This document shows, piece by piece, positions 1 to 9,272 of a stretch of DNA of 64,000 nucleotides (position 1 is the stretch's first letter; every line of letters starts with the position of its first letter). Origin of the DNA: PZPK01 sp965230795 (GTDB taxonomy: Bacteria; Pseudomonadota; Gammaproteobacteria; Pseudomonadales; Oleiphilaceae). The position numbers and the translations under genes are program-made. The notes under the pieces were generated by a model. The model had not been told where the DNA came from. It saw only the letters and a list, made by a program, of their open reading frames with translations, and ran no database searches. The stretch lies in the NCBI GenBank assembly GCA_965230795.1, contig OZ246020.1, forward strand, positions 3,844,001 to 3,908,000. The letters are read 5' to 3'.

Positions 1-1332
1 CAGAAGATTGATCGGGGCATCGGCATCAGTGCGGTCAACCAACTCAATGCCGAAACCCTCGTTTTCGGCATTCATCAATATGCCACTTAACATGCCCTCC
101 GCACGAAAGACGCCGCTGATATAGCCCATAAAATTGGAAGGGATCCGTTCAGTACCCTGTCGGTAAATAGGAAAATACACAATGAAACCTTTCTGATTCC
201 TGGTCTCCTGAACCAGCGTAATGGGAGCAGTTGCAACCGTAATCCCTCGCTCACGAGCTTTGGTCAGTGCCTTGAGACGCACTGAATTAGCTCCCAGATT
301 AAGACCGTGTGCAAACTCATTGCCTTCATATGGGGAAATGTACAGCACAGGATAATATTGCTCGCGATCAGGGGCTCGTATGACAGACCCTGCTGACTGC
401 ATTTCGGTAAATTCGAAATTCGGATAGCCTGCATCCCGCATGGACCGCTCTGCTTGAACGCGCTCGGCTTTGGGGATAATACGCGTCCAACCGACCGCTT
501 GAATGGCCGGATCATCGTGCACCAGGTTTCTGGAATAGATGTCAAATTCCTCGTCCGACACAAACTCGGAGGCCGCAAAAAATGCTTCGTACGCCTCCAC
601 CTTGGATAAGGCCAGATCAAGACGCCGCTCAATACTGACAAGCCAACGATTGGCAGCGTCTTCAAAGTCTTTTTCCAGCAACTGCTGATGGCGGTCCTTT
701 GAGGTAAAGAACACAAACAGAATACCCACAAAGACCAGCAGAGAAGGCAGGATCACCTGAAGCTTGCGCAAGCGAGACAGTCTGTTGGAGTCACTGAGCC
801 CAACGAGGATAAGAGGAGTGAACAAAAGCACGCCGATGGTGTCACCGATCCACCACGTTAACCAGGTAAAGGTATATGCGTCTCCCGGAATAATACCGTG
901 CCACAACAGACTGCCGGCACCAAAGCTCGCCGCCACAATGCAGCCAATGGGCCCAACGATCAACAACAGAGCCAGAATACCCGATGTGGTATCGGGAACC
1001 GGCTGCTCTCCCACCAGCATACGATAGAGTGCACGTCCCGCCATGGCCTGAAGCATGGCGCCCAGGCAGATCCCCAAAGGCACCATCAGTATGAGCTGGT
1101 CCCATTGGCTGAAATTTTGTGTCGATACCCCGAGATTCAGCACCAGTGAGCCGACACCGATACCCAGTATCACGGGGAACAGGGGAAATCTGAGCGCCAT
1201 GGCGAGAGCAAAGCCGGATGCGGGCCATACCGAGGAGGCAAATCCCGGGGGGATCGCCAGCATCAAACCGAAACGCCCAAGCAGATAGTAGCCGAGCGCG
1301 GCAGCAAAGGCAGACAGCAGGAATTTAGACAT
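1..1332 (-). CDS. MASE1-CHASE membrane sensor, C-terminus outside window
   Basis: The frame is open from an ATG at 1332 to the left edge, giving 444 codons without a stop. Residues about 1-210 are a multi-helix membrane domain with the MASE1-type stretch TWWIGDTIGVLLF (about 159-171). Residues about 245-444 look like a periplasmic CHASE ligand-binding domain. The output domain lies beyond the window; MASE1-CHASE proteins usually end in GGDEF, GGDEF-EAL or histidine kinase modules, so a c-di-GMP role is an inference. The gene follows the TetR gene in the same direction after a 116 bp gap, so it may or may not share that transcript. Confidence 0.85.
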   Translation of the reverse strand, partial: MSKFLLSAFAAALGYYLLGRFGLMLAIPPGFASSVWPASGFALAMALRFPLFPVILGIGVGSLVLNLGVSTQNFSQWDQLILMVPLGICLGAMLQAMAGRALYRMLVGEQPVPDTTSGILALLLIVGPIGCIVAASFGAGSLLWHGIIPGDAYTFTWLTWWIGDTIGVLLFTPLILVGLSDSNRLSRLRKLQVILPSLLVFVGILFVFFTSKDRHQQLLEKDFEDAANRWLVSIERRLDLALSKVEAYEAFFAASEFVSDEEFDIYSRNLVHDDPAIQAVGWTRIIPKAERVQAERSMRDAGYPNFEFTEMQSAGSVIRAPDREQYYPVLYISPYEGNEFAHGLNLGANSVRLKALTKARERGITVATAPITLVQETRNQKGFIVYFPIYRQGTERIPSNFMGYISGVFRAEGMLSGILMNAENEGFGIELVDRTDADAPINLL

Positions 1333-1448
1333 GAAAACCCTATTTTTATTGGATTTTTTCTTAGTCTAGTTCAGCTTTCGCATTTCGGCGGATTCCCGCG
1401 GTGAATCGGCTGTATTTTGTCCTGGCCCGACGCGAATGGATCAGAGTT

Positions 1449-2045
1449 TCAATTGTGGTCTCGGATCAAAGCACTCAGACCCGCTCTCAATGAATCACCC
1501 AGATTCACCTGTTTCGGATCCAATAGCCACTGCAGGTACACACCATCAATCAGGGCGAGAATGGCAATGGCCGTTTCCCCTTGCTCTAACCCTGCCACAT
1601 CGGCAAGCAAAGCTTGAATGGTGTTGCGGAACTGCCGATACATACCGCGAATTCGATCCAGTATCTCCGCATCCGAGGTTTGATTGACCATAAATGCGAT
1701 GAGCAGGGCATTGGCTTCGGGCGTCTTCTGCATGGCATCGGCAAGCAGCGTAGCCAATTCATGCAATCGCTCTGCCGTACTCATGACCTCATTCTGATTT
1801 TCGGATACGGTGATCAGAGTCTGTTCCAGCTGCACAAACACATCCTCCACCACCGACAGCAACAATCCGTTTTTGCTGCCGAAATGCCAGAGCACACTAC
1901 TCTTGGCTACGCCACTGCGATCTGCCACTTCATCTAGCGTCAAGGACTGTAAATCAGCTTGTGCCAGCAAGTCGCGAGCGGTGGCGATGATGCGGACCCG
2001 GCTGCGTTCACCTTTCGTGGTTTTGGCGACACGTCCCTGGGTCAT
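1449..2045 (-). CDS. TetR family transcriptional regulator
   Basis: 198 residues, normal TetR length. The N-terminal helix-turn-helix at about 18-62 reads TLDEVADRSGVAKSSVLWHF, a classic TetR pattern; the remainder is the helical ligand/dimerisation domain. Its ATG overlaps the stop of the upstream GMC oxidoreductase gene (ATGA at 2042-2045), so it is the last gene of a three-gene coupled operon. A repressor at the 3' end of the operon it controls suggests autoregulation by an inducer, perhaps the oxidoreductase substrate. A perfect inverted repeat at 4381-4394 upstream of the operon is the candidate operator. Confidence 0.9.
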   Translation of the reverse strand: MTQGRVAKTTKGERSRVRIIATARDLLAQADLQSLTLDEVADRSGVAKSSVLWHFGSKNGLLLSVVEDVFVQLEQTLITVSENQNEVMSTAERLHELATLLADAMQKTPEANALLIAFMVNQTSDAEILDRIRGMYRQFRNTIQALLADVAGLEQGETAIAILALIDGVYLQWLLDPKQVNLGDSLRAGLSALIRDHN

Positions 2046-3607
2046 GCAAGCGCCTCCTGAATATGTTGGGCAGCGATGACACTGAAGGCCATAATGGTCA
2101 GACTGGGGTCCAGAGACGAACTGCTGGGAAAGACCGAGCTGTCAGCGACAAAAAGATTATCAACCCCATGGACGCGATGACTGGAATCCACGACCGAATC
2201 CTCCGGCCCCCTCCCCATTCGACAGCCACCGCCGGGGTGCGGAGAGGCCATGAACAGGCCGCCAGCCGAAATCTGCAAGGCGTCAAGCCGCGACATCTGA
2301 TTGCGATGTGTCATGGCAATACCCTGATGACCCGCCACCATTACCTCGCGGGCACCGGCTGCAAAATTGATTTCTATCTGCTTGCGGATGCTGTCTTTGA
2401 GCACCTCGCGGGTCTTCGGCCCATAGTCATACACGACGCGGCGTCCCTTGTCCGTTTTTTCGATGAATCCCAGCTCGTCCTCAATATCATCCATCCAGGC
2501 GATTGTGCCGCCCAACCGATTCAACTGCGCCATCCAGCGCCTGTGCGCCTCGCCGATACCGGGCATCACGGCAGCCAGCGAGGCCGGATGCAATTGATTG
2601 GGCATCAGCAGATACCCACCCTCAAGATATCGGGATTCCTGATATCGACGCAGACGAAACTCATCGACGCCCCAAGCCGCCGGAATATTGCGCCATTGCA
2701 CAATATCCTCGTCATACAGGGCATGCACCATGGTCGAGGGATTCATGGAAAAATACTGGCCCAAAGCGGGAAGTGCGTCTGATAGAGAATCCTGCTGCAT
2801 CAGAAACCAGGAAGATGAAAAACCTCCCGCGGCAACGGCCACCGCCTTGGCCTTGACGGTAAAAAACTGCCCGGATATCCGATTGCGGGCACGATCCATA
2901 ACCGCCACCTTCACCCCGGTCACACGACTCCCCTGCCACAGTAGTTGGGCAGCACGCGCATCGGCAAACAGTCGGGCTCCTTGTTCCAGGGCCTGCGGAA
3001 TATGCGTAACCAGCTGACTCTGCTTGGCATTGTAAAGACAGCCCTGCATACAATGACCCGACTTCTGACAATAGCGCCGCGCCTGGGGCACTCGATGTCC
3101 GTGCCAACCCAGCGTGTCACTGGCTTTTCGCAAGCGCTGATTCATGGGGTTAAAGAATTCATCTGTCGCCGGATGAATATGCAAATCCGCTTCAATCTCC
3201 TCGAACGCCGGCAGCAGGTCTTCCCAGCTATGGCCCTCTACCCCATAGCGCTCCTGCCACTGCTCAAGCTTCTCCCGCGGCGTACGATAGGAATCGGCCC
3301 AGTAATGCACCGACGCCCCACCCACATTGTTGCCATACATCAGAACGTTGCCGGCATCATGACTCGTCGCCAGTCCCCGTTCACCGTAGAGCTTCCCAGC
3401 CATATTGAGCTCATTCTGATCCATTCTCGATGCGTCATAGTAGCCACCCTGCTCCAGCATAATGACATCAAATCCAGCGTCGCTGAGTTGTTTGGCCAGG
3501 GTTGCGCCGCCACAGCCGGTACCGATAATCACGACTTCGGTATTGATTACCTGATCCGCCTGATAGTCGTTTTGCTCCCGGATATTTTTGTTTATGCTCA
3601 TGATCAT
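2042..3607 (-). CDS. GMC family FAD-dependent oxidoreductase
   Basis: 521 residues. The FAD-binding dinucleotide motif GTGCGG is at 29-34. Near the C-terminus are HPGGGCRMG, with His457 as likely catalytic histidine, and the LFVADSSVFPSS / SLDPSLT region usual in GMC alcohol, gluconate and sterol oxidoreductases. It probably oxidises an alcohol or polyol. It has no export signal of its own. It lies between a Tat-signal small subunit (ATGA overlap at 3604-3607) and a TetR gene (ATGA overlap at 2042-2045), so the protein may be carried to the periplasm with its partner. The substrate cannot be read from the sequence. Confidence 0.9.
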   Translation of the reverse strand: MIMSINKNIREQNDYQADQVINTEVVIIGTGCGGATLAKQLSDAGFDVIMLEQGGYYDASRMDQNELNMAGKLYGERGLATSHDAGNVLMYGNNVGGASVHYWADSYRTPREKLEQWQERYGVEGHSWEDLLPAFEEIEADLHIHPATDEFFNPMNQRLRKASDTLGWHGHRVPQARRYCQKSGHCMQGCLYNAKQSQLVTHIPQALEQGARLFADARAAQLLWQGSRVTGVKVAVMDRARNRISGQFFTVKAKAVAVAAGGFSSSWFLMQQDSLSDALPALGQYFSMNPSTMVHALYDEDIVQWRNIPAAWGVDEFRLRRYQESRYLEGGYLLMPNQLHPASLAAVMPGIGEAHRRWMAQLNRLGGTIAWMDDIEDELGFIEKTDKGRRVVYDYGPKTREVLKDSIRKQIEINFAAGAREVMVAGHQGIAMTHRNQMSRLDALQISAGGLFMASPHPGGGCRMGRGPEDSVVDSSHRVHGVDNLFVADSSVFPSSSSLDPSLTIMAFSVIAAQHIQEALA

Positions 3608-4227
3608 CCGTCCTGTTCAGCAGCATCAGACTTTTGTTTCAAGGCGACAATGCGTTGTTGATAATACTTGCGCTGCTTACTCAACAGCGGCGCCACTTGC
3701 GCAAATGCGCCGTCATAAGCGATCGAATCCCAACTGGATTGATGACCATAGAAACTCAACATCACCGCCATACGCAGGGAGTGCACCACCGCTCTTACGG
3801 TCTCACTGCGGGTACTGAGGCGGGCTTGCAGAAAGGCTTGGCGCTCGTTTGTTGGCAAGCGGCTGAAACGGGAAAAGCGGCCATAAACAATGGGAAGGTA
3901 TTCCAACACCGACAGTGCCAACAGGAAGTCTTCACGAATGCTGTCGCTGACAAAGAAAAGCTCTTCATCCAGGCGTTGAATCACCTCGGCCCGAGCCAAC
4001 TCGGCATAAGACCGGTCAAGGCAGCTTTCGGCCATGGCCGCGACAATGGCGGTCTGATCAGCAGAAAACACCAGAAGCGGGCCAAAGGCTCGTGATGCCT
4101 CTGAAACAGACGACTGCTTTCCCGGCCAGACCGAACAACCAGCACTAGCAAGTGCGCCTGCAGCCACCGGTGCCAGGGTTAGTAGTTTCAGCAGGCTGCG
4201 CCGCGGAAGTTCTGCCATGTTCTCCAT
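3604..4227 (-). CDS. Tat-signal small subunit of GMC dehydrogenase
   Basis: 207 residues. The N-terminus carries twin arginines (Arg9-Arg10, in RRSLLK), a hydrophobic stretch and a lipobox-like ASAGC with Cys31, so it may be a Tat-exported lipoprotein. The rest resembles gluconate 2-dehydrogenase subunit 3-type partners of GMC enzymes, with LPTNERQAFL and W-D-S-I-A-Y-D-G near the end. It would chaperone or co-export the GMC flavoprotein ('hitchhiker' export in this family). The start has a good ribosome binding site (AGGAGAGAAGC before ATG); an internal ATG three codons later is an alternative. First gene of the operon. Confidence 0.75.
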   Translation of the reverse strand: MENMAELPRRSLLKLLTLAPVAAGALASAGCSVWPGKQSSVSEASRAFGPLLVFSADQTAIVAAMAESCLDRSYAELARAEVIQRLDEELFFVSDSIREDFLLALSVLEYLPIVYGRFSRFSRLPTNERQAFLQARLSTRSETVRAVVHSLRMAVMLSFYGHQSSWDSIAYDGAFAQVAPLLSKQRKYYQQRIVALKQKSDAAEQDG

Positions 4228-4599
4228 GCTTCTCTCCTAAAACTTTCTTGTTTGTCGTACTTTCATTTAACGCTTGGCCTTCGAATAATCCCGTTGGGCT
4301 TTAGCGCTGTTTTAACGCTACTTTAAGGTTACTAACACGGCCTGAGGCAAGACCCTCGATTGCCACAAAAACATTATTGTACTGACTGGTCAGTTTATAA
4401 AATACTCCAGACTTCGTTTAATTGCAAAATGCGTCAGTCGAATCCACTGGTATGCTAGATTTCATCATGTTCAGGGCGTATATTTGGGCTTCCAGTTACT
4501 GGGTCCAGTTCATTTGGATTGTTGTCATGGAATGAAGCTGTTTTCCTGAATTCGGTGAACACCAAATTAGAAAAAAACAGAGCAAAAGGAGATTTGATT
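4228..4599. other. Divergent intergenic region with operator-like palindrome
   Basis: 372 bases without a convincing gene between the GMC operon and the TraT-like gene. Apart from the palindrome at 4381-4394 and the ribosome binding site of the lipoprotein gene (AAAAGGAG just before 4600), nothing else was recognised. Confidence 0.6.
4376..4394 (-). promoter_or_regulatory. Candidate TetR operator and -10 element
   Basis: Positions 4381-4394 are a perfect inverted repeat, ACTGAC-TG-GTCAGT. Immediately downstream in the minus direction is TACAAT (4381-4376), a good -10 hexamer, so the palindrome would lie in the -35/-10 spacer of a promoter reading into the GMC operon. The leader would be about 140 nt. 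The -35 is poor. Assignment to the TetR protein at 1449-2045 rests on symmetry and location only. Confidence 0.5.
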
Positions 4600-5430
4600 A
4601 TGCGACCATCGCAAAGTGTCACCGCCTTCCTGGTAGGGCTGGTGATTGTGACCATGGCCGGGTGCACCGCCGTATCCCGAAGCATGGGTGAACTAACCGA
4701 CAATAAATACGCCAAGGCAAGAAGCGGCTCAGTGTGGGTCGTTCCACCCCCTCAGCTTGAACCCCCTGCCCCGGAAAACAAAAACGTATATATCTCTTTT
4801 CGCAATATCAGTGACGCGGATATTGATTTAACGCAAACCATCAAGGAAGCCGCGCGTTCTCAGGGCTGGACCCTGACCAATAATGCTCAGGACGCCCAGT
4901 ATCGCTTACGCTCTTCCCTGCGTTTCTTCGGTGAAGTAGAACCGGAAAGTGGCGGAGCCAGTGTCGGTCAGGCGATGGGTGCCATTGCCGGTGCGGCGGT
5001 TGGCGTTGGCGTTGGCATGGGTGTCGCCGCAGGTACTGACAGTAATCTTGCAGGTGCCGCGGCAGGCATTGGCGTTGGTGCTCTCGTCGGAGCGGGCCTT
5101 GCAAACGCATCTCGTCCGCGGGAGTGGGCCCTGATTGTAGATGTCGTTCTCGAAGAGAAAACCGCCAAGCCTGTGACTTTCGAAATGGCAACAGGTAAAT
5201 CCAGTGGCACCGCTGATGTGGCTGGAGCATCCAACAGCCGCATGGCTTCAGGCGGCGGTACGGCGGCCAGCAATACAAGCAGCGCGACTACCAAGAAAAC
5301 CAGCAATTATTTCCCCCACGGTATTCGCCTGTCTGTCTGGGCCAATCAGATGAACATGAACGAGGAAGAAGCCCTGCCACACATTCTGTCTCGAGCCGAA
5401 CGTGTCATGACGCAAATGCTGCCCTACTAG
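4600..5430 (+). CDS. TraT-like outer-membrane lipoprotein
   Basis: 276 residues from the ATG preceded by AAAAGGAG. The signal peptide ends in a lipobox MAGC with Cys22. A middle segment is very Gly/Ala/Val-rich (about 125-170), typical of TraT-like proteins. The N-terminal pattern (YISFRNISDADIDL, then EAARSQGW) and the C-terminal IRLSVWANQMNMNEEEALPHI also match the TraT complement-resistance/surface-exclusion family, whose plasmid members are about 240 residues. No conjugation genes are nearby, so this is probably a chromosomal envelope lipoprotein. A Ser/Thr/Gly-rich insert at about 205-240 is unusual. Confidence 0.8.
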   Translation: MRPSQSVTAFLVGLVIVTMAGCTAVSRSMGELTDNKYAKARSGSVWVVPPPQLEPPAPENKNVYISFRNISDADIDLTQTIKEAARSQGWTLTNNAQDAQYRLRSSLRFFGEVEPESGGASVGQAMGAIAGAAVGVGVGMGVAAGTDSNLAGAAAGIGVGALVGAGLANASRPREWALIVDVVLEEKTAKPVTFEMATGKSSGTADVAGASNSRMASGGGTAASNTSSATTKKTSNYFPHGIRLSVWANQMNMNEEEALPHILSRAERVMTQMLPY

Positions 5431-5459
5431 GCAACAGGCATTTTACTGAGTCTCAACAA

Positions 5460-5487
5460 AAACAGAGCGACCATGGTCGCTCTGTTT
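5460..5487. terminator. Bidirectional terminator, perfect 28-bp palindrome
   Basis: A 14-bp arm (AAACAGAGCGACCA) meets its exact complement without a spacer. It lies between the converging TraT-like and barrel genes, with A-rich sequence before it and T-rich after it, so it can stop transcription from both sides. Confidence 0.85.
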
Positions 5488-5512
5488 CATTTCTGCGCAA
5501 GCACTTGTCTCA

Positions 5513-6826
5513 CTACCAAATTGAAAATGACTGCTTCCAGGCCAGATTGATTCCCGCCAGCCCCCGCTTCTCTGCCATGGTTTTATCTTCCACATACTCT
5601 GCTCGCACAGACAAGCCGCGAATAAACTCCCATGCATACGCCACGCTCCACAGCTCGGGATCGCGACCCATTCCCTCCAGCCCGGACGTTTCTGCAAGAA
5701 AGCCTGCGCCCGTTCCACGCAGCTCGTTTTCCAGCACAAGGCGATCATAGCGCAGCGACAAAGTATGTGCGCCGCTTGTTAGTGAAGACTGCAGCCAATA
5801 GCCCGTGTAATCCCCCTCCAATTCACTCAAACGGGTGTCGTCTCGGACATCTCCATCGACATCGACAAGCCAGTATTCTCCGCTCAGGGACAAACTCAGT
5901 TTCGCGTCCAAGCGACGGCTCAGTTGGGCATGAATGCCATGGATTTTCGACTCTCCGGTGAAACGGGCGATTTCTTCCGGCGCAATACTCTCAACACCAT
6001 GATCATGATCTCCGTCGAGTCGACTGTCACTGCGATCACTGGCATCGCTCTGTAGGTACCAAAGTCCAAACGCCGCCTGCCAATCCCGCTGATGCCAGCG
6101 CCATTTAAGATACATATCCAGAGACTGCACACCGGCATCAGAACTCGCTGGAAAGGCGTCTCCCCGCCATAGTTCCAGGCCGGATTCCATATCCCAGCCT
6201 GCGAATCCGGATGGCAGCAACCAGCGGACAGCCGCACCGGTATCAACAAAATGCCCTCCCAAAAACACGTCATAAACCAGAGGCTTGCGTGTATGATTCA
6301 GGGAACTTGAATGGGCTGCATTAAGCGGCGCAAACAAGGCCTTGCGCTTTCCCATTTCCAGACGAAATTGCTGAGAATCAGACGCCGTGTACCAACCCAA
6401 CACCGCCTGCTCAATCTCGACCTTATCGCTGTGTCCATGACCATGACTGCCTAGTTCAGCCAGCACCAGCAGCCCCTCGTCATTACCAAATTCAATCCCG
6501 AGATTGGCTTCATAAAGCTGAAAGCCCGATTCGGGACCGTAGGCGTCTCCTCCCATCAAGATACCGGGCACTTGCCAGAGGACAGGATCATCCTCATCAC
6601 TGTCGACATAACCCGCCACCATGGATGCGCTGAGTTTAGGCTCATCAGGCAGCGCGAATCCGCTGTGAGCCTGAACAGTAAAGGAAGACACGCTCAGCGC
6701 CGCAGTCACTGACAGGACCTTGAGGAAGCAGGATTGCAGCCCCATTGTCCGGGAGCACAGAAACCGGTTTCGAAACACGCGTCCGGCCAACCGGGACATT
6801 TGAAAATATACAGCAGACATTGTCAC
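5513..6826 (-). CDS. His-rich outer-membrane beta-barrel protein of the MbnPH locus
   Basis: 437 residues. A long N-terminus (a later Met at residue 28 would give a compact signal peptide) ends in FTVQAHS. The rest shows alternating strand-like segments and a terminal aromatic (…SFSIW), as in outer-membrane barrels. Two His-rich loops, GSHGHGHSDK and DGDHDHG, suggest metal contact. The start overlaps the stop of the mbnH-like gene (ATGA at 6823-6826), so it is co-translated with the diheme enzyme and MbnP-like protein. A role as metal porin or surface receptor is inference; it is too short for a TonB-dependent receptor and no TonB box was seen. Confidence 0.65.
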   Translation of the reverse strand: MTMSAVYFQMSRLAGRVFRNRFLCSRTMGLQSCFLKVLSVTAALSVSSFTVQAHSGFALPDEPKLSASMVAGYVDSDEDDPVLWQVPGILMGGDAYGPESGFQLYEANLGIEFGNDEGLLVLAELGSHGHGHSDKVEIEQAVLGWYTASDSQQFRLEMGKRKALFAPLNAAHSSSLNHTRKPLVYDVFLGGHFVDTGAAVRWLLPSGFAGWDMESGLELWRGDAFPASSDAGVQSLDMYLKWRWHQRDWQAAFGLWYLQSDASDRSDSRLDGDHDHGVESIAPEEIARFTGESKIHGIHAQLSRRLDAKLSLSLSGEYWLVDVDGDVRDDTRLSELEGDYTGYWLQSSLTSGAHTLSLRYDRLVLENELRGTGAGFLAETSGLEGMGRDPELWSVAYAWEFIRGLSVRAEYVEDKTMAEKRGLAGINLAWKQSFSIW

Positions 6827-8022
6827 TCCCAGGGATTGCTGAAACGAGGGTTGTTCAAAAAGGACGCATCGGTAAGACTTTCCAGAAAGGCGATCAAATC
6901 CTGTTTCTCCGCTTCGCTAATGGAGAAACCGGTAACAAAACCACTCTTGAACGGATTCAGGCGCCCGTCACCGGCATGCTCGCCGGACTCAATAACGCGC
7001 CCACCGGCGGCATAAAAATCAATCACAGCCGACAAATCGCTGATGCTGCCGTCATGCATATAGGGCGCGGTTACCGCAATGTTTCGCAGACTCGGCGCAC
7101 GAAATTTACCCATATCGGAGGGATCACCGGTAATCTCAAAGATGCCTTGATTGTCGTCTGGAAAGTCACCGGTGCCACCGATATTGAATAGCCCGGTATT
7201 GTGGAAGGGTCGCTCGATAAATGTCATGGAACGGTCCAGTGTCGAGTCACTCAGATGGTAACCACCGTGACAATGAAAGCACTCCAACTCTTCCCCGAAA
7301 AACAGGGCCCGCCCGCGATGTGCTGCAGCAGACAAGGCTCCCGCTCGCCCCTGTTCGAATTGATCAAACGGTGAATTGAAGGACACCATGCCACGCACGA
7401 AACTGGTCAGGGCATCGCGGATATTGGCGAAGTCGATGGGGTCACCCAGATCCGGAAATGCATCGGCAAACAATGTCTCGTATGCAGGTTCATCCCGCAG
7501 ACGCTGCAGCACCTCGTCCCGGTTGGCATCCGTAATACCATGTTCAACAGGCGCTTCACTGAACAAGGGCACCAGAGCTTGCTGCTCCAGTGTCAGCAGA
7601 CTCGGATTGGCCCAGGTTTGCGTGGCATTGTAGGCAGCATTCATCAAACCCTGCGCATTACGAGCCAGCACTTCACCGGTAGATCCCACCGGCAGGATCC
7701 GTCCATCACTGAAGCCCAGCTCCTGAATATGACAGCTACTGCAGGACTGTGTGCCGTTCCCTGACAATCGCGCGTCATAGAAGAGGTGTCGGCCCAACTG
7801 AAACCTGGCCTCTGACATGGGATTGCCAGTCGGTTCCAGCGGCAATGGATAGCGTTCAGGTACATTCCACTGGAAGCTACTGAGGCTCAGACTCGGATCG
7901 GAAATACGGGTTTCACTGCTCTGCCCGCATCCAACCAGCAATGCCACCAGACACAGGCATGAAAACTCGAAAAAAGCGGCGGGCGCAGAGCGCCCACCGT
8001 GAAAGGGTGTTGCCTGGCTCAT
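6823..8022 (-). CDS. mbnH: MbnH-like diheme c-type protein (MauG/cytochrome c peroxidase family)
   Basis: 399 residues from the ATG that lies two bases after the mbnP-like stop; longer upstream frames overlap mbnP. The signal ends at a lipobox LLVGC (Cys32). Two c-type haem motifs are present: CSSCH (94-98) and CFHCH (248-252), plus the PYMHDGS motif (Met322-His323) common in this superfamily. In MbnH family members the diheme enzyme uses peroxide to oxidise a tryptophan of its partner MbnP to kynurenine, creating a copper site. Tight pairing with an MbnP-type gene supports that assignment over a plain cytochrome c peroxidase. Confidence 0.85.
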   Translation of the reverse strand: MSQATPFHGGRSAPAAFFEFSCLCLVALLVGCGQSSETRISDPSLSLSSFQWNVPERYPLPLEPTGNPMSEARFQLGRHLFYDARLSGNGTQSCSSCHIQELGFSDGRILPVGSTGEVLARNAQGLMNAAYNATQTWANPSLLTLEQQALVPLFSEAPVEHGITDANRDEVLQRLRDEPAYETLFADAFPDLGDPIDFANIRDALTSFVRGMVSFNSPFDQFEQGRAGALSAAAHRGRALFFGEELECFHCHGGYHLSDSTLDRSMTFIERPFHNTGLFNIGGTGDFPDDNQGIFEITGDPSDMGKFRAPSLRNIAVTAPYMHDGSISDLSAVIDFYAAGGRVIESGEHAGDGRLNPFKSGFVTGFSISEAEKQDLIAFLESLTDASFLNNPRFSNPWE

Positions 8023-8024
8023 GC

Positions 8025-9002
8025 TTACTGTACTCGGAAAACCGATTGAGTCAGCAGGGCATCGGCAGCACCTGTGGAGACATCCAGACCCAATGCGGCA
8101 AACACCTCTGCACATTCAGGGTCGGTCGCACCGGACATACAACCGGGCGCGGCAGCTTCATCCTGGCTCAGATTATTGCCAGCCACCAGCGCTTCATAAT
8201 CCAGTAAAACGGTGTCAACAGCCGGATCAAAATTGTCGAGGCGAATGAGTGGCCGGTTGATTCGGCCGCAGGTGACGGTTTCATCCAGTTCCGGGTCTCC
8301 CACGCAGTCGGTACTGCCCAGGTGAATATTCCAGGAGCTCGCACTGTAGCCAACATCTGTAGGGCGGCTGATTCCACCCACTGGCGCCACATCAAGCCGC
8401 CCATGCTTGTAGCCGTTCTGCCAGTTCCAATGCATGCTGGCAATGTCGAGTGGCGAGGAGGCAGTCACCCGGTCCTCGTGGTTATGGCTCGATGGCACAC
8501 CCAGTACAAATTCAACACTGTTGAACTCTGTCCCTTCGGGTACCTCAACCGTGCCACTGATTTCCGTGTGCGTGTCTTTTGCAGCACCCGCGCAGCTATC
8601 CGCTTTGTTGGTGAAGTCCACCAGGGCAATGCTGTCCTGTTGCCAGATATTCTCCGTCAGACTCACCGCATAGCGATTTCCCTCTGCATCCCGCAGTGCC
8701 AGGGCATGGATGTAGAATCGGAAATCCAGCACATCCACATCGGTGGTGGCCGTGCCCAAACCCGTAAGTCGGGTATCACAATCGATATTCAGATTGCTGG
8801 CTTCTGCGGCAAAAGGCACCGTCACCTGGCGCGTTTCGTTCGTGCTGTCACTGTCAGAACTGGAACAGGCCATCAAAGCAAAACAGGCTGACAGCAGGAG
8901 TGTCGAACGCCCGATTGCCTGGCAAAAACTCGAACTGAAGTTAACGAAAGGATGGGCTGCTGACAGCTTGGCCTTGTTGCACTTGTTAAAAAAGACTTTC
9001 AT
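8025..9002 (-). CDS. mbnP: MbnP-like four-Cys copper-binding lipoprotein
   Basis: 325 residues with a lipobox LMAC at Cys46. Six further Cys (75, 137, 233, 245, 288, 297) and the region HWNWQNGYKH (191-200) match the 'metallo-mystery pair four-Cys motif' family, the MbnP partner of MbnH. In that family one Trp is converted to kynurenine and the mature protein binds copper in the periplasm; Trp192 or Trp194 are candidates but I cannot tell which. Only two bases separate it from mbnH. No methanobactin biosynthesis gene is present in the window, so this pair works in another copper context. Confidence 0.85.
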   Translation of the reverse strand: MKVFFNKCNKAKLSAAHPFVNFSSSFCQAIGRSTLLLSACFALMACSSSDSDSTNETRQVTVPFAAEASNLNIDCDTRLTGLGTATTDVDVLDFRFYIHALALRDAEGNRYAVSLTENIWQQDSIALVDFTNKADSCAGAAKDTHTEISGTVEVPEGTEFNSVEFVLGVPSSHNHEDRVTASSPLDIASMHWNWQNGYKHGRLDVAPVGGISRPTDVGYSASSWNIHLGSTDCVGDPELDETVTCGRINRPLIRLDNFDPAVDTVLLDYEALVAGNNLSQDEAAAPGCMSGATDPECAEVFAALGLDVSTGAADALLTQSVFRVQ

Positions 9003-9272
9003 AGGTTTTATCTCGTCAAATGTATATGTGTGGTGTTTTCACTATCAGTGTTTTTGTTCTTGAACCCGCGCCACTCCAGTGCTTGGACATACGCACTCCC
9101 CGGTCGCCGCGTACCTTGGGAGAAGCAGGGATTCATTGAAAAAACAGATACACAAGCCCCATTCAGACGCATACCCGATACCAAGCCACATGCGAAACGC
9201 AGGTATGCCCGCAGCGGCGTTCAGGACAGTACGAATACCGATCCGAATATCGGGAACGACAACAGAGCTTGT

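Noticed and set aside
2063..3661. Long open frames opposite the GMC oxidoreductase gene
   Set aside because: They are antisense to a clear enzyme gene, show no family motif and no ribosome binding site; typical of mirrored codon structure.
4600..5430. Conjugative-plasmid TraT (mobile element)
   Set aside because: Only a single TraT-like gene; no tra neighbours, so a chromosomal lipoprotein is more likely.
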